DNA from: Cytobacillus purgationiresistens
GTDB taxonomy: Bacteria > Bacillota > Bacilli > Bacillales > Cytobacillaceae
Direction: 5' to 3'
DNA: 35,329 bases
NCBI RefSeq assembly: GCF_030813235.1
Contig: NZ_JAUSUB010000044.1
Span: 1-35,329 of the forward strand
Shown here: in pieces, positions 8,301 to 16,948 of the stretch
How positions within the stretch are numbered: position 1 is the stretch's first letter
Layout of the letters: each line of letters starts with the position of its first letter
Made by a program: the position numbers and the translations under genes
Notes under the pieces: model-generated
What the model was told of the DNA's origin: nothing
The model's input: only the letters and a program-made list of their open reading frames with translations
Database searches by the model: none

Positions 8301-9833
8301 GTTCCCATAGTTCCAAATATCGGAACTATTGCGGTTGGCATTGCTAAAGCAGGTGCAGATATTATTACGCTTAGCGGATTCGACGGAGGTACTGGAGCAG
8401 CCAGAATTCATGCACTTCAGCATGTAGGGCTTCCAGTTGAAATCGGCGTAAAGGCGGCTCATAATGCTTTATTGGAGGCTGGACTAAGAGAACATGTTGA
8501 GCTTTGGGCAGATGGCGGACTTAAAAGTGTGTCTGATGTTTTAAAAGTTATGTTATTAGGAGCAAACCGAGTTGGCTTTGGCACGCTTTCCATGCTTGCA
8601 ATTGGCTGTACTGCATGCCGCGGCTGTCACTTAGATACTTGCCATGTTGGTATCGCTACTCAAATCGATTCAGAAGCTCAAGCAAAAGAGCATGGATTAA
8701 GAAGATTCGTACCACGCCAAATGGATTCAGCTGTTCAAGGACTTATGAACCTCTTCTCTGCTTTTGGTCAAGAATTACAAGCGCTATCTGCCTCGATCGG
8801 CATTGATCGCTTACAAGAGGCTGTGGGCCGTTCTGATCTATTAGAGCAAGTGAAAGGAACAGAGCAACTCGATTTAACTTATTTATTAAAGACTTTAGAT
8901 ATCAGCCAGCTTACAAGCTATGAAAAACCAAAAGAGCTAAGTGAAGCACAGCTTCAGGTAGCAGTTGGAGCTGAATATTTAGATCAAAGTGTCGCTGAAC
9001 TCCATCAATCACGCGATTTCCAAAATGTAACATCTGAACAGCGTGTGCTTGGCAGCCGTGTATCCTGCCACCGTGTAAGAGGACGATTAGATGGATCTTA
9101 TAAAGCATTGCCGCAAATAGATTTAAAATACAAGGGCGGATCGATTCCAGGCAATGGTCTGGGAGCTTACAACAGCTTCGGAATTAATATTGAGGTAGCT
9201 GGTGGAGCACAGGACGGCATTGGAAAAACTTCCTTTGGCGGTCAAATTCTTATCTTCAAATCCAAAGGAAAAGATGGCAAGTATTATAACGGATCTGTGG
9301 GAAAAGGTTTTGGCTACGGTGCTCAAGAAGGCCTTTTAGTAGCCCAAGGAAATGCAGATGCAAGAGCTGGCATCCGTTTATCCGGTGCTGACATGATTAT
9401 TGGCGGTCTGCTTAAAAAGCCACTTCCGCCAAAAGAGTATGGGAGAATCGGTACAAATTCAAACATTAAAGGTTTTGCATTTGAATATATGACTAACGGA
9501 AGAGGCCTAGTTTTAGGTGATCCAGGACCATGGATTTGTGCCGGAATGACTGGCGGCGTTGTATATTTAAGACATCAGCCTGAAATGGGACTAACGAAAG
9601 AAGCGATCGAGAGAAGAATTGCAAAGGGTGCAAAAGTATCTGTAACTTCCCTATCAGACAAAGGTAAAGAAGATATCCAAGAACTTCTCGGAAAATATAT
9701 TTTAATGCTGCAAAATCAAGAACAACATGAAGAAGCTTCTCAACTTTTAAAATTAATAGATCACTTAGATGATCACTTCCTGCAAGTCGTACCAGTTAAA
9801 GAACAAGCTGATCCATCTGTATCAACTGAATAA
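5349..9833 (+). CDS. gltB: Glutamate synthase (GOGAT) large subunit
   Basis: Enzyme that makes two glutamates from glutamine and 2-oxoglutarate. Length 1494, near the usual 1500. Domains in order: an N-terminal glutamine amidotransferase with catalytic Cys26 in EHDACGIV (probably exposed by removal of the first 25 residues), a central linking domain (about 450-730), the FMN-binding synthase barrel (about 780-1150) with the 3Fe-4S cysteines C1087, C1093 and C1098 in CTACRGCHLDTC, and a C-terminal GXGXG beta-helix (about 1230-1440). The ATG at 5349 has only a weak AAGG before it; ATG at 5364 is an alternative. No small subunit (gltD type) and no gltC-type regulator lie nearby, so electrons must come from a distant small subunit or from ferredoxin. 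It is not found between gsaB and ygaE in B. subtilis. Confidence 0.93.
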   Translation: MKPKTMNQQWTPSLFKEFNKQEHDACGIVSSLEKENIPTRENIFNCIDALVTMNHRAGFLNGEGDGVGIHVDIPRALWKRKLENVNIDPKVVETNQFVVGHVFFTRNNESEGSKKELMQKLEDNQFTILFESDEITESSALGPIAIQENPVFWQFACKTELNELELNKTILKMIVDFEKNDHVHIASLSQHHAVYKVMGAGDILPKYYHDLADPLVASTMTLGHNRYSTNTLSNFFRVQPFSVLGHNGEINTIAKLRDEARMIDVPLVKGGSDSQDLSRTIETFICRDSYSLFEAMDVMFPPIVNEIKAYPAHLQDLYTYIRESWGHFAQGPAGIISRFGDEAVFSVDALGLRPLWMLETEKSYLFSSEPGIISSSEYVNEPKPLSPGEKIGFKWNENKLEMYDHTEYQEEVYKRFTERVEPAQFRSRLKPPKLPKVTTVTYPNKIHNGQYKAFGWERDHVNLVEQMADKGAEPIRSLGHDAPLAALNRERRNIADFIKESVAVVTNPAIDRDRETEHFSTRTIIGKRPSLFNKEEQTKVLELQTPILMEGKTGYDCGKELHQPSYDQVTDFYQTEKLLTYISITFNKEESVKEALDRISQEAIDAVKDGKSLLVLDDANAHQEDAYWIDPHLALSAIDQALVKATLRRECSLLLRSASIRSLHDIITAFGLGADLISPYYMFITVLDEETTPLINLYSALTKGLEKVISTIGIHELRGYGRLFSTIGMNEEIADYLNIVNFFGSKELAFNLETLKEDAIARAQDYEDEKSRIGKTFHLFPRIWKAIGDVASTGDYSAYKEKISEQEEQNPTTIRHLTSFKAVESKVQPENVDISVGDHSLPFVISSMSFGSQNEIAFRAYAEGANRLNMVSLNGEGGEIKDMLGKYPRTRGQQVASGRFGVNAELLNSSNLLEIKIGQGAKPGEGGHLPGSKVTAKIAEARNATIGSDLISPSNNHDIYSIEDLAQMIHELKTANDKAKVSVKVPIVPNIGTIAVGIAKAGADIITLSGFDGGTGAARIHALQHVGLPVEIGVKAAHNALLEAGLREHVELWADGGLKSVSDVLKVMLLGANRVGFGTLSMLAIGCTACRGCHLDTCHVGIATQIDSEAQAKEHGLRRFVPRQMDSAVQGLMNLFSAFGQELQALSASIGIDRLQEAVGRSDLLEQVKGTEQLDLTYLLKTLDISQLTSYEKPKELSEAQLQVAVGAEYLDQSVAELHQSRDFQNVTSEQRVLGSRVSCHRVRGRLDGSYKALPQIDLKYKGGSIPGNGLGAYNSFGINIEVAGGAQDGIGKTSFGGQILIFKSKGKDGKYYNGSVGKGFGYGAQEGLLVAQGNADARAGIRLSGADMIIGGLLKKPLPPKEYGRIGTNSNIKGFAFEYMTNGRGLVLGDPGPWICAGMTGGVVYLRHQPEMGLTKEAIERRIAKGAKVSVTSLSDKGKEDIQELLGKYILMLQNQEQHEEASQLLKLIDHLDDHFLQVVPVKEQADPSVSTE

Positions 9834-9849
9834 TCTCAACATAAAATGA

Positions 9850-9934
9850 AAAGCGCCCGCTTCACATGAACTGCCTCCCATTAAACACCAGACAATAATG
9901 GGGAGCATGATTCATATAAGCGGGTGCTTTTTTT
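9850..9934 (+). terminator. Long hairpin terminator of glutamate synthase
   Basis: AAAGCGCCCGCTT (9850-9862) pairs with AAGCGGGTGCTTT (from 9918), followed by a run of T. A second stem, CTCCCATT with AATGGGGAG, is nested inside. The total length, about 85 bases, is large for a terminator. Confidence 0.8.
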
Positions 9935-9983
9935 ATCATTTATTTCTTTTTTGTTATTTTTCTCCTTTATTAATGTTTTTCTA

Positions 9984-10012
9984 TTGAACTTATTATCATA
10001 TCCCTGTATAGT
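9984..10012 (+). promoter_or_regulatory. Putative ygaE promoter
   Basis: TTGAAC (9984-9989) and TATAGT (10007-10012) are spaced by 17 bases. The leader of about 110 bases contains a perfect 9-base inverted repeat, AATCGTTTA (10037-10045) and TAAACGATT (10072-10080), 26 bases apart, which could fold in the mRNA or bind a regulator. Confidence 0.6.
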
Positions 10013-10125
10013 ACATACTTGTTTAATAAAGAGGAAAATCGTTTAAAGTATACCTATATACATTTTTTCCATAAACGATTAAATGCTGGCTTCTTTCACA
10101 GCCGGTAGAAAGGAACATATATCAC

Positions 10126-11211
10126 ATGAAGCTTGGCGCCCGCATATTAAAAACGGGAATCGCAATTATCTTATCACTTTTACTTGCAGAGCTATTTCAG
10201 CTTCCTGCACCTGTATTTGCAGGTATTGCCGCAATTTTTGCCTTGCAGCCTACAATTTACAGAACTTATTTATCAGTAATTGAGCAAATTCAGGGAAATT
10301 TGATTGGTGCAATTATCGCAGTTACATTTGTATTATTATTTGGACATGACACTTTAATTATCGGTCTTGCAGCAATTATTGTCATTACGATTAACTTAAA
10401 ACTCAAACTGGAGAATACGATAGGCTTATCGCTCGTGACAATGGTCGCCATCATGGTTACTCCTGGTGATACCTTTATAGAATTTGCCATCATTCGATTT
10501 TCTACCGTCATGCTGGGTATTTTCTCTGCCTTTATTGTTAATCTTGTATTCATTCCACCAAAGTATGAAAAAAAGCTATTCTTTAAAATAATGAATGTGA
10601 CAGAAGAAATAACGAAGTGGATAAGACTAAATATTAGGCATGCATCAGAACATACCTTGCTTAAGAATGATATTGAGAAGATGCAGGAAACGACGAGAAA
10701 GCTTGAATCATTATACTCCTTATATAAAGAAGAACGAAATTATTTCAAGAAAAAGGCTTTAACAAAGTCAAGGAAGCTAGTGATTTATCGCCAAATGATC
10801 TCTACAAATAAGAGAGCATTGGACACATTGAAAAAAATGCATAGATATGAAAATGATCTTGTTGAAATGCCTGAAGACTTTCAACATATGTTACAGCAGC
10901 AGTTAGATATCATTACTCATTATCACGAACATGCTGTATTAAAATTCATCGGCAAGGTTCGGGCCAATGTCACCTTTGAAGAGGGTGACATCACATTAAG
11001 CCGTAAAGAACTGTTCACATTGTTCTTGGATCAACAGCATCTTGTAGCTGAAAAGGATCAGGTCTTCCTAGCGCATACGATGCATATCGTCTCAGCAATG
11101 ATGGATTATAATGAGCAGGTCGAGCACCTTAATCTATTAATTTCAAGTTTCCAAACATATCATAAAAATGAAAATCAAGTTACAATTGAAGAGAATCATA
11201 CAGAACAGTAA
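10126..11211 (+). CDS. ygaE: YgaE-type FUSC / aromatic acid exporter family protein
   Basis: Protein of 361 residues. The N-terminal 140 residues hold about five hydrophobic segments (from LSLLLAELFQLPAPVFAGIAAIFALQP on), typical of the FUSC/DUF939 aromatic-acid-exporter-like family. The second half is a soluble helical, charged domain (about 155-350), the DUF939 C-terminal region. Substrate unknown. The start has AAAGGA 11 bases upstream. In B. subtilis ygaE lies between gsaB and ygaD; here glutamate synthase and a peptide importer have come in on either side. Confidence 0.88.
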   Translation: MKLGARILKTGIAIILSLLLAELFQLPAPVFAGIAAIFALQPTIYRTYLSVIEQIQGNLIGAIIAVTFVLLFGHDTLIIGLAAIIVITINLKLKLENTIGLSLVTMVAIMVTPGDTFIEFAIIRFSTVMLGIFSAFIVNLVFIPPKYEKKLFFKIMNVTEEITKWIRLNIRHASEHTLLKNDIEKMQETTRKLESLYSLYKEERNYFKKKALTKSRKLVIYRQMISTNKRALDTLKKMHRYENDLVEMPEDFQHMLQQQLDIITHYHEHAVLKFIGKVRANVTFEEGDITLSRKELFTLFLDQQHLVAEKDQVFLAHTMHIVSAMMDYNEQVEHLNLLISSFQTYHKNENQVTIEENHTEQ

Positions 11212-11236
11212 AAGGCAGCTGAGAAATCAGCTGCTT
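11211..11236. terminator. Bidirectional terminator between ygaE and the peptide importer
   Basis: AAAGGCAGCTGA and TCAGCTGCTTTT form a long stem, with T-runs on both strands. It starts at the ygaE stop and also lies directly after the stop of the last importer gene on the other strand. Confidence 0.88.
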
Positions 11237-12136
11237 TTAGTTTTTCATTCTTGGATCCAGTGCGTCTCTTAAACCATCACCCATTAAGTTAAAGCCTAAC
11301 ACTGTTAACATGATGGCAATACCAGGGAAAAACATCGTCCAAGGCGCCTGCGTTAATAAAGGCCTCGCATCAGATAGCATCTTCCCCCACTCTGGGTTTG
11401 GCGCTTCAGCCCCCAAGCCCAGGAAACTCAAAGCCGCAGCTTCAATAATCGCAGTCGCAATGGCTAATGTACCTTGAACTATAATAGGAGCCATACTGTT
11501 TGGCAAAACATGTCTGAATAATATGCGGCTATTTTTCATTCCTACCGCCCTTGCGGCAACAATATATTCCTCTTGTTTCACACTCAATACACGAGAACGT
11601 ATTAAACGGCCAAAGTTTGGTATATTGATAACCGCAATTGCTATCAAGGCATTTCTCAATGATGGACCTAAAACAGCAACGATCGCAATAGCCAATAAAA
11701 TACTTGGAAAAGCCAGCATAATATCAAATACTCTTGATATGATGGTATCTACCCATTTTCCATAATAGCCGGCAAGAATACCTAACAAACTGCCGACTAC
11801 TAATGAACCCATAACAGCAAGAAATCCAACCCATAAAGAGATCCTCGCTCCGAAAATTACCCTGGAGAATATATCCCTTCCAAAGTCATCTGTCCCAAAC
11901 CAATGTTCGCTGGAAGGAGACAATAACCGCTTGTCCAATGCTTGATCATTAATACCCGAAGGTGCAATGAGAGGGGCGAAAATGGCCATTATGATAAAAA
12001 ATAATACAATGCTCGTCCCAATGATTGCTAGTTTGTTTTTTCGAAAGCTTCGCCATGCTTCAAGCCAGGGAGAAACTGCCTTATCTTCTTCTGGCACAAT
12101 GGGTTTCTGAGGGTTTTTATTCATAGATAATTCCAA
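11237..12136 (-). CDS. Peptide ABC importer permease (AppC/DppC type)
   Basis: Inner-membrane permease of a peptide/nickel-type ABC importer, 299 residues. After a cytoplasmic N-terminus with the OppC signature SFRKNKLAIIG come about six membrane helices. The EAA loop that contacts the ATPase is visible as EYIVAARAVGMKN...HVLPNSMAPI; FGTDDFGRDIFSR is also typical of the C-type permease. It is the last gene of the five-gene minus-strand operon, 15 bases after the B-type permease. The start is uncertain: TTG at 12134-12136 lies close to GGGGGAG, and ATG at 12122-12124 (MNKNPQKP) is 14 bases from AGAGG. Confidence 0.9.
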   Translation of the reverse strand: MELSMNKNPQKPIVPEEDKAVSPWLEAWRSFRKNKLAIIGTSIVLFFIIMAIFAPLIAPSGINDQALDKRLLSPSSEHWFGTDDFGRDIFSRVIFGARISLWVGFLAVMGSLVVGSLLGILAGYYGKWVDTIISRVFDIMLAFPSILLAIAIVAVLGPSLRNALIAIAVINIPNFGRLIRSRVLSVKQEEYIVAARAVGMKNSRILFRHVLPNSMAPIIVQGTLAIATAIIEAAALSFLGLGAEAPNPEWGKMLSDARPLLTQAPWTMFFPGIAIMLTVLGFNLMGDGLRDALDPRMKN

Positions 12137-12151
12137 TACCTCTCCCCCTCT

Positions 12152-13156
12152 CTAGTTATATTTAATTCGAGGATCAATGGCTGCATAAAGCAAATCTACG
12201 ATTAAATTAATCATGACGAATATGAAAGCTATGACTAAAATACCTGACTGAATAACAGGGTAATCGCGGGCACTGATCGCATCAACGATATAACGGCCCA
12301 TTCCTGGCCAGCTAAAAACAGTTTCAGTTAGTATTGCACCGCCAAGTAAGAGCCCTGTTTGTAATCCAATGACAGTCAGTACGGGTATAATCGCATTTTT
12401 TAAAGAGTGCTTATAAACAACCCAAAACATTCTTAAACCTTTTGCACGGGCGGTCCGAATGTAGTCAGATCTCATAACTTCAAGCATAGAAGATCTTGTG
12501 ATCCTTGCGATAATTGCCATGGGAATGGTAGCTAATGCTACTGATGGCAATATGAGATGCTTAATTACATCCCACAGCTGATCGAATCTTCCTTGAATCA
12601 GAGTATCAATCATATAAATATTGGTGATTGAAGAAATCGGATTCCGTACCTCTTCTCTTCCCGAAGTAGGCAGCCAATCCAAATTGATTGCAAATACCCA
12701 TTGTTCCATAAGTCCCAGCCAGAAGATCGGCATGGACACTCCGATTAATGCTAAAACCATAGCGATATAATCGAACCAAGAGTTTTGATACCATGCGCTA
12801 ATAATACCTGCATTTACCCCAACAAATATTGCAATGGCGATTGCACAAAATGATAGCTCTAAAGTAGCTGCCAAATACGGCCATATCTCTTCACTAATGG
12901 CTGATTTCGTTTTAATTGATTCACCTAGATCTCCTGTAAATAACCCGCCTAAATATGTAAAGTATTGAACGAACCATGGTTGATCAAGCCCCAGTTGTTT
13001 AGTTAATTCGGCCACAGCTTCTTTCGTTGCTAATTGCCCCAGAATAATTTGTGCTGGATCGCCCGGAATTGCTCTAATCATGAAAAAAACGATTAATGAT
13101 AATCCTAATAACACTGGTATTAAAGACAAAATACGTCTGATTGTATATGCAAGCAT
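12152..13156 (-). CDS. Peptide ABC importer permease (AppB/DppB type)
   Basis: Inner-membrane permease, 334 residues, the partner of the C-type permease. The N-terminal MLAYTIRRILSLIPVLLGLS and RAIPGDPA are the usual B-type opening, followed by about six helices. The EAA loop is SDYIRTARAKGLR...HSLKNAIIPVLT, and the C-terminus ends in DPRIKYN. Compared with shorter family members (about 316) there is an extra periplasmic stretch near residues 160-190. GAGG lies 7 bases before ATG. A hairpin between this gene and the binding-protein gene upstream could reduce its expression relative to the binding protein. Confidence 0.92.
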   Translation of the reverse strand: MLAYTIRRILSLIPVLLGLSLIVFFMIRAIPGDPAQIILGQLATKEAVAELTKQLGLDQPWFVQYFTYLGGLFTGDLGESIKTKSAISEEIWPYLAATLELSFCAIAIAIFVGVNAGIISAWYQNSWFDYIAMVLALIGVSMPIFWLGLMEQWVFAINLDWLPTSGREEVRNPISSITNIYMIDTLIQGRFDQLWDVIKHLILPSVALATIPMAIIARITRSSMLEVMRSDYIRTARAKGLRMFWVVYKHSLKNAIIPVLTVIGLQTGLLLGGAILTETVFSWPGMGRYIVDAISARDYPVIQSGILVIAFIFVMINLIVDLLYAAIDPRIKYN

Positions 13157-13202
13157 CTTCTCACCTCTAAAAGGTTGTCTTAAATTCTAAAAATATTAGA
13201 AA

Positions 13203-13226
13203 AGGGAGTTACAAGAACTCCCCTTC
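13203..13226 (-). terminator. Intercistronic hairpin between binding protein and permease genes
   Basis: AAGGGAGTT (13203-13211) and AACTCCCCTT (13217-13226) form a stem just after the binding-protein stop. On the minus strand it is followed by TTTTCTAATATTTTT. Such partial terminators or processing stems often set a higher dose of binding protein than of permease. This role is inferred. Confidence 0.65.
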
Positions 13227-13233
13227 GAAAGCA

Positions 13234-14841
13234 TTATTTTAGTTCAATATTAGAAAGAAGATCAGATCCAGTTGGATGTGGTTTAAAGTTTTCAATACCA
13301 GCGCTGCCAGCTAAGATTGGTCTTGAGTGAACAAGCGGTATCCACGGCGCATCATCTTTAATAATAACCTGTGCCTCTTTATAAAGCTTTTCACGTTCTT
13401 CTTGATTTGGACTTGCTTGTGCTTTAGTTAATAATTCATGGACTTTGCTATTTTTGTAATAAGTGTAGTTATTAGATCCGATTGAATCTTCATCTAAAAG
13501 TACATACAAGAAGTTATCAGCATCTCCATTATCACCAGTCCAACCCAGCAAGAAGGAATCTGCTTCACCATTATTTGCTTTTTCTAAATATGTTCCCCAC
13601 TCATAAGTGACAATCTTTGCTTTCACACCGATCGCTTCAAAGTTTGATTGAATTGCTTCGGCAACTTTTTGGCCATCAGGCATATATGGACGTGGTACAG
13701 GCATTGCCCATAATTCCATTTCAAATCCATCTTCATAGCCTGCTTCTTTTAATAGCTCCTTCGCCTTTTCCGGATCATAAGGATAATCTTCAATTTCTTC
13801 GTTGTAACCCGCTACAACTGGTGGCATTGGGTTGATGGCTGGATCAGCAGCACCCGCATAGAACGCATCAATGAGCGATTTTTTATCTACAGCATAGTTA
13901 AGCGCTTGACGGACAAGCTTCTCTTCAATCGGTCCACGTGTATTTGTTAATCCTAAATAAGCAACGTTTAGTGTTGGTCTTTCAAATACTTGTAAATCGG
14001 CATTACCCTCGATTTGCGGAACATCACTAAAGTTTACCCCGTCAATCAAGTCAACTTCTCCTGAAGCTAATGCATTAAGTCTCGCAGAGTTTTCAGGAAT
14101 TGAGCGGAAAATAACTGAATCTAATTTTGGTAATCCCTCTTGCCAGTAATCTGCATATTTTTCAATCGTAATGCGATCGTTTCGCTTCCATTCCTTAAAT
14201 ACGAATGGTCCCGTACCTACTGGGTTTTCCATGAATTTATCACCGAATTTTTCAATGGCTGCCGGGCTTGCGATCCCAAATGGAGACATGGCAAGATTCT
14301 TGTAAAATGGCGCAATTGGTGTATTTAATTTAAATTCTACTGTGTAATCGTCAACAGCTTTCACACTATCGATTTTGTCGCCAAACTGTGAATTATAATA
14401 GTAAAATTGTTCTTTATTTCCTGCCTTCCAACGCTCTAAATTGAAGACAACTGCCTCTGCATTAAAGTCTGTTCCATCATGAAACTTGACACCTTCACGC
14501 AGTTTAAGTGTGTGTGTTAACCCGTCTTCACTCGGTTCCCACTCAGTCGCCAGACCTGCTTCAATTTCCGTATCCTGTTCCCCAAAGTTTACTAGTGTTT
14601 CAAAAAGATTCTTTGTAACTTTAAATGCTTCTCCTTCAGTTGTTGCAGCTGGATCAAGAGAAGTAGAATCTCCACCTCGTCCAAACACAAGCGTCCCGCC
14701 AGAACCTTTTTCTTCAGTTCCCGGATCCTTCTTACCTTCAGGCTCTGATTCTCCTCCTGTTGATGAGCTATTACATCCAACTAATACCAATGACAAAATG
14801 AAGCCAACAATCAGCAATAACCAACCATTTCTTTTCTTCAT
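13234..14841 (-). CDS. Peptide ABC importer substrate-binding lipoprotein
   Basis: Extracellular lipid-anchored binding protein of 535 residues (SBP_bac_5 family). A lipoprotein signal peptide ends at LVGC with the lipidated Cys23. A Ser/Gly/Glu-rich linker follows, then the domain starting GGTLVFGRGGDSTSLDPA. LREGVKFHDGTDFNAEAVVFNLER and VGTGPFVFKEW are typical family blocks. RBS AAGGGGGA lies just before ATG. It is encoded third in the operon, after both ATPases, as in the B. subtilis app operon. Substrate is probably oligopeptides or dipeptides, but this cannot be fixed from sequence. Confidence 0.92.
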   Translation of the reverse strand: MKKRNGWLLLIVGFILSLVLVGCNSSSTGGESEPEGKKDPGTEEKGSGGTLVFGRGGDSTSLDPAATTEGEAFKVTKNLFETLVNFGEQDTEIEAGLATEWEPSEDGLTHTLKLREGVKFHDGTDFNAEAVVFNLERWKAGNKEQFYYYNSQFGDKIDSVKAVDDYTVEFKLNTPIAPFYKNLAMSPFGIASPAAIEKFGDKFMENPVGTGPFVFKEWKRNDRITIEKYADYWQEGLPKLDSVIFRSIPENSARLNALASGEVDLIDGVNFSDVPQIEGNADLQVFERPTLNVAYLGLTNTRGPIEEKLVRQALNYAVDKKSLIDAFYAGAADPAINPMPPVVAGYNEEIEDYPYDPEKAKELLKEAGYEDGFEMELWAMPVPRPYMPDGQKVAEAIQSNFEAIGVKAKIVTYEWGTYLEKANNGEADSFLLGWTGDNGDADNFLYVLLDEDSIGSNNYTYYKNSKVHELLTKAQASPNQEEREKLYKEAQVIIKDDAPWIPLVHSRPILAGSAGIENFKPHPTGSDLLSNIELK

Positions 14842-14925
14842 TTTTATCCCCCTTGTCTCTTTGCGGCATACTACTTATCCGCAATATTTCATGTCATTTA
14901 TCATTGAAACAACATGCCAAATATT

Positions 14926-15897
14926 TTATTTTTTATATAAATGGCATGCTGCATAATGACCAGGTTCAATTTCTTCCAATACTGGTCTATCTGTTTGGCA
15001 GATTTCCATACATGCTTTGCACCTAGTGTGAAACGCACATCCTTTTGGTGGATTTGCAGGACTTGGCAAATCGCCTGTTAGGATTTCCCGATTAACTTTT
15101 ACTGTTGGATCAGGGATTGGAACAGCACCTAGCAAAGCTTGAGTATACGGGTGAAGCGGTTTTTCATATAATTGGGAGGATGTAGTGATTTCTACTAATC
15201 TTCCAAGATACATAACTCCTACTCTGTCACTAATATGCTTAACGACCCCTAAATCATGCGCAATAAATATATAAGTTAGTCCAAATTCATTCTGTAAATC
15301 CTCAAGCAAGTTCAATACTTGGGACTGAATTGAAACATCGAGTGCGGACACCGGCTCATCCGCAATGATCAATTTGGGTTTCGTCATTAACGCACGCGCA
15401 ATACCAATACGCTGGCGCTGCCCACCGCTAAATTGATGAGGGTAACGCTTTGCATGGTAGCTGCTAAGGCCCACTACCTCCAGCATCTCCCGCACTTTTC
15501 TTCTTCTCTCCTGCTTGTTGCCAATACCATGTACAATGAGCGGTTCTTCTAATATTTTTTCCACGGTATGACGAGGGTTCAAGGAAGCAAAGGGATCCTG
15601 AAATACCATTTGTACATCCTTCCTGATTTTCCTCATGTCTGACTCGCTTAAGGACGTCAGCTCTTTACCGTCAAAAACGACCTTTCCCTCTGTCGGCTCA
15701 ATCAATCTCATTAGCATCCTTCCAGTTGTTGACTTCCCACATCCGGATTCACCTACTAAACCGAGTGTTTCCCCTTTATTAACAAAGAAACTAATGTCGT
15801 CTACCGCTTTCACATCGCCAGTTTTCTTCCCAAGAACACCACCAGTTATTGGAAAATATTTTTTTAGTTTTTCTACTTCCAACAATACTTCAGTCAT
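14926..15897 (-). CDS. Peptide ABC importer ATPase (AppF/OppF type)
   Basis: Cytoplasmic ATPase of the importer, 323 residues. Walker A GESGCGKS at 49-56, Q-loop VFQDPFASLNP, signature FSGGQRQR, Walker B LIIADEP and the switch His in FIAHDLGV are present. The C-terminal peptide-importer extension carries four cysteines (GCAFHTRC...C...C), a pattern linked to an iron-sulfur cluster in some Dpp/Opp ATPases. The frame is open 55 codons upstream, but the start [11 protein letters not shown] at 15895-15897 is chosen: it follows GGAGG by 11 bases and overlaps the preceding ATPase gene by 8 bases (ATGACTGA), a translational-coupling overlap. Confidence 0.92.
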   Translation of the reverse strand: MTEVLLEVEKLKKYFPITGGVLGKKTGDVKAVDDISFFVNKGETLGLVGESGCGKSTTGRMLMRLIEPTEGKVVFDGKELTSLSESDMRKIRKDVQMVFQDPFASLNPRHTVEKILEEPLIVHGIGNKQERRRKVREMLEVVGLSSYHAKRYPHQFSGGQRQRIGIARALMTKPKLIIADEPVSALDVSIQSQVLNLLEDLQNEFGLTYIFIAHDLGVVKHISDRVGVMYLGRLVEITTSSQLYEKPLHPYTQALLGAVPIPDPTVKVNREILTGDLPSPANPPKGCAFHTRCKACMEICQTDRPVLEEIEPGHYAACHLYKK

Positions 15898-16891
15898 GAT
15901 GGCCATTACCTCCAGTGTCATGAAGAAAGCACCGAACCGTATGATGGCCAGCTTCTTCAACTGCGTATAAAGGCGGATCATCAGCAAGACAGCGATCATG
16001 TACAAATTCGCATCTTGCTGCAAATCGACACCCTGTTGTGATGGAGCCGGGCTTTGGTACATTTCCTGGTATAGAATAAAGCCTGTCTTGCTTATTGCGA
16101 ATATCTGGAACTGATTGGAGTAAGCCCATAGTATAAGGATGTTTTGGATTTTTAAAAATATCTAAAACTGAGGCTTCCTCCACCACTTTGCCTGCATACA
16201 TGACTATCACCCGCTGGCATATATCTGCCACAACACCTAAGTCATGTGTAATCATCACAATCGATGTATCAAGCTTTTCATTCAAGCTTTTCATCAATGC
16301 TAGAATTTGAGCTTGAATTGTTACATCCAGCGCAGTTGTTGGCTCATCTGCAATAAGCAGCTTTGGACCACAAGATAGCGCCATAGCAATCATCACTCTT
16401 TGTCTCATTCCGCCAGATAGCTGGTGAGGATACTCATTCATAATCCCCTCTGCTCTTGGCAAGCCGACAAGCTTAAGCATATCAACTGCTTGTTTCTCAA
16501 ATTCTTTTTTATTTCCTTTTTTATGTATTTTAATTGCCTCTATTAATTGCTCTCCAATTTTAAATAGAGGGTTTAAAGAAGTCATCGGCTCCTGAAAAAT
16601 CATCGCAATTTCATTTCCTCGAATTTGCCTCATTCTTCTTTCAGATACAGGGACAAGATTTTCACCATTTAATAGAATTTCACCACTTACTATTTTCCCA
16701 GGAGGCTGGGGCACAAGTTTCATGATGGACAAAGACGTGACACTTTTCCCACAACCTGACTCCCCTACAATTCCAAGTATTTCTCCTTTTTTGACAGAAA
16801 AGCTTATATCATCCACTGCAGGTATTTCGCCATCATCAGAAAAAAAAGATGTCTTAAGTTTCTTCACATCTAGTACAGGAGCTTGCATCAC
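15890..16891 (-). CDS. Peptide ABC importer ATPase (AppD/OppD type)
   Basis: First gene of the importer operon, 333 residues. Walker A GESGCGKS (43-50), Q-loop [11 protein letters not shown], signature LSGGMRQR (158-165), Walker B LLIADEP and MITHDLGV are all intact, so the importer has two complete ATP sites with its partner ATPase. The C-terminal oligopeptide-transport extension contains GCRFAARC...C...RC. The start is GTG at 16889-16891, 7 bases after AAAGGAG, or the ATG directly behind it; an ATG slightly upstream is out of frame. The operon order D-F-A-B-C matches the B. subtilis app operon. Confidence 0.92.
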   Translation of the reverse strand: MMQAPVLDVKKLKTSFFSDDGEIPAVDDISFSVKKGEILGIVGESGCGKSVTSLSIMKLVPQPPGKIVSGEILLNGENLVPVSERRMRQIRGNEIAMIFQEPMTSLNPLFKIGEQLIEAIKIHKKGNKKEFEKQAVDMLKLVGLPRAEGIMNEYPHQLSGGMRQRVMIAMALSCGPKLLIADEPTTALDVTIQAQILALMKSLNEKLDTSIVMITHDLGVVADICQRVIVMYAGKVVEEASVLDIFKNPKHPYTMGLLQSVPDIRNKQDRLYSIPGNVPKPGSITTGCRFAARCEFVHDRCLADDPPLYAVEEAGHHTVRCFLHDTGGNGHHD

Positions 16892-16948
16892 ATTTTTACT
16901 CCTTTCTGGTTCTTATTTTCCAATTTAATCCTTTATACCATTTTTATT

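Noticed and set aside
8262..9326. Reverse-strand open frames within glutamate synthase
   Set aside because: They are shadows of a long conserved coding region, with no ribosome sites or recognisable domains.
15898..16062. Longer N-terminus for the F-type ATPase
   Set aside because: The 55 extra codons lie inside the preceding ATPase gene in another frame, have no ATPase homology and no ribosome site.
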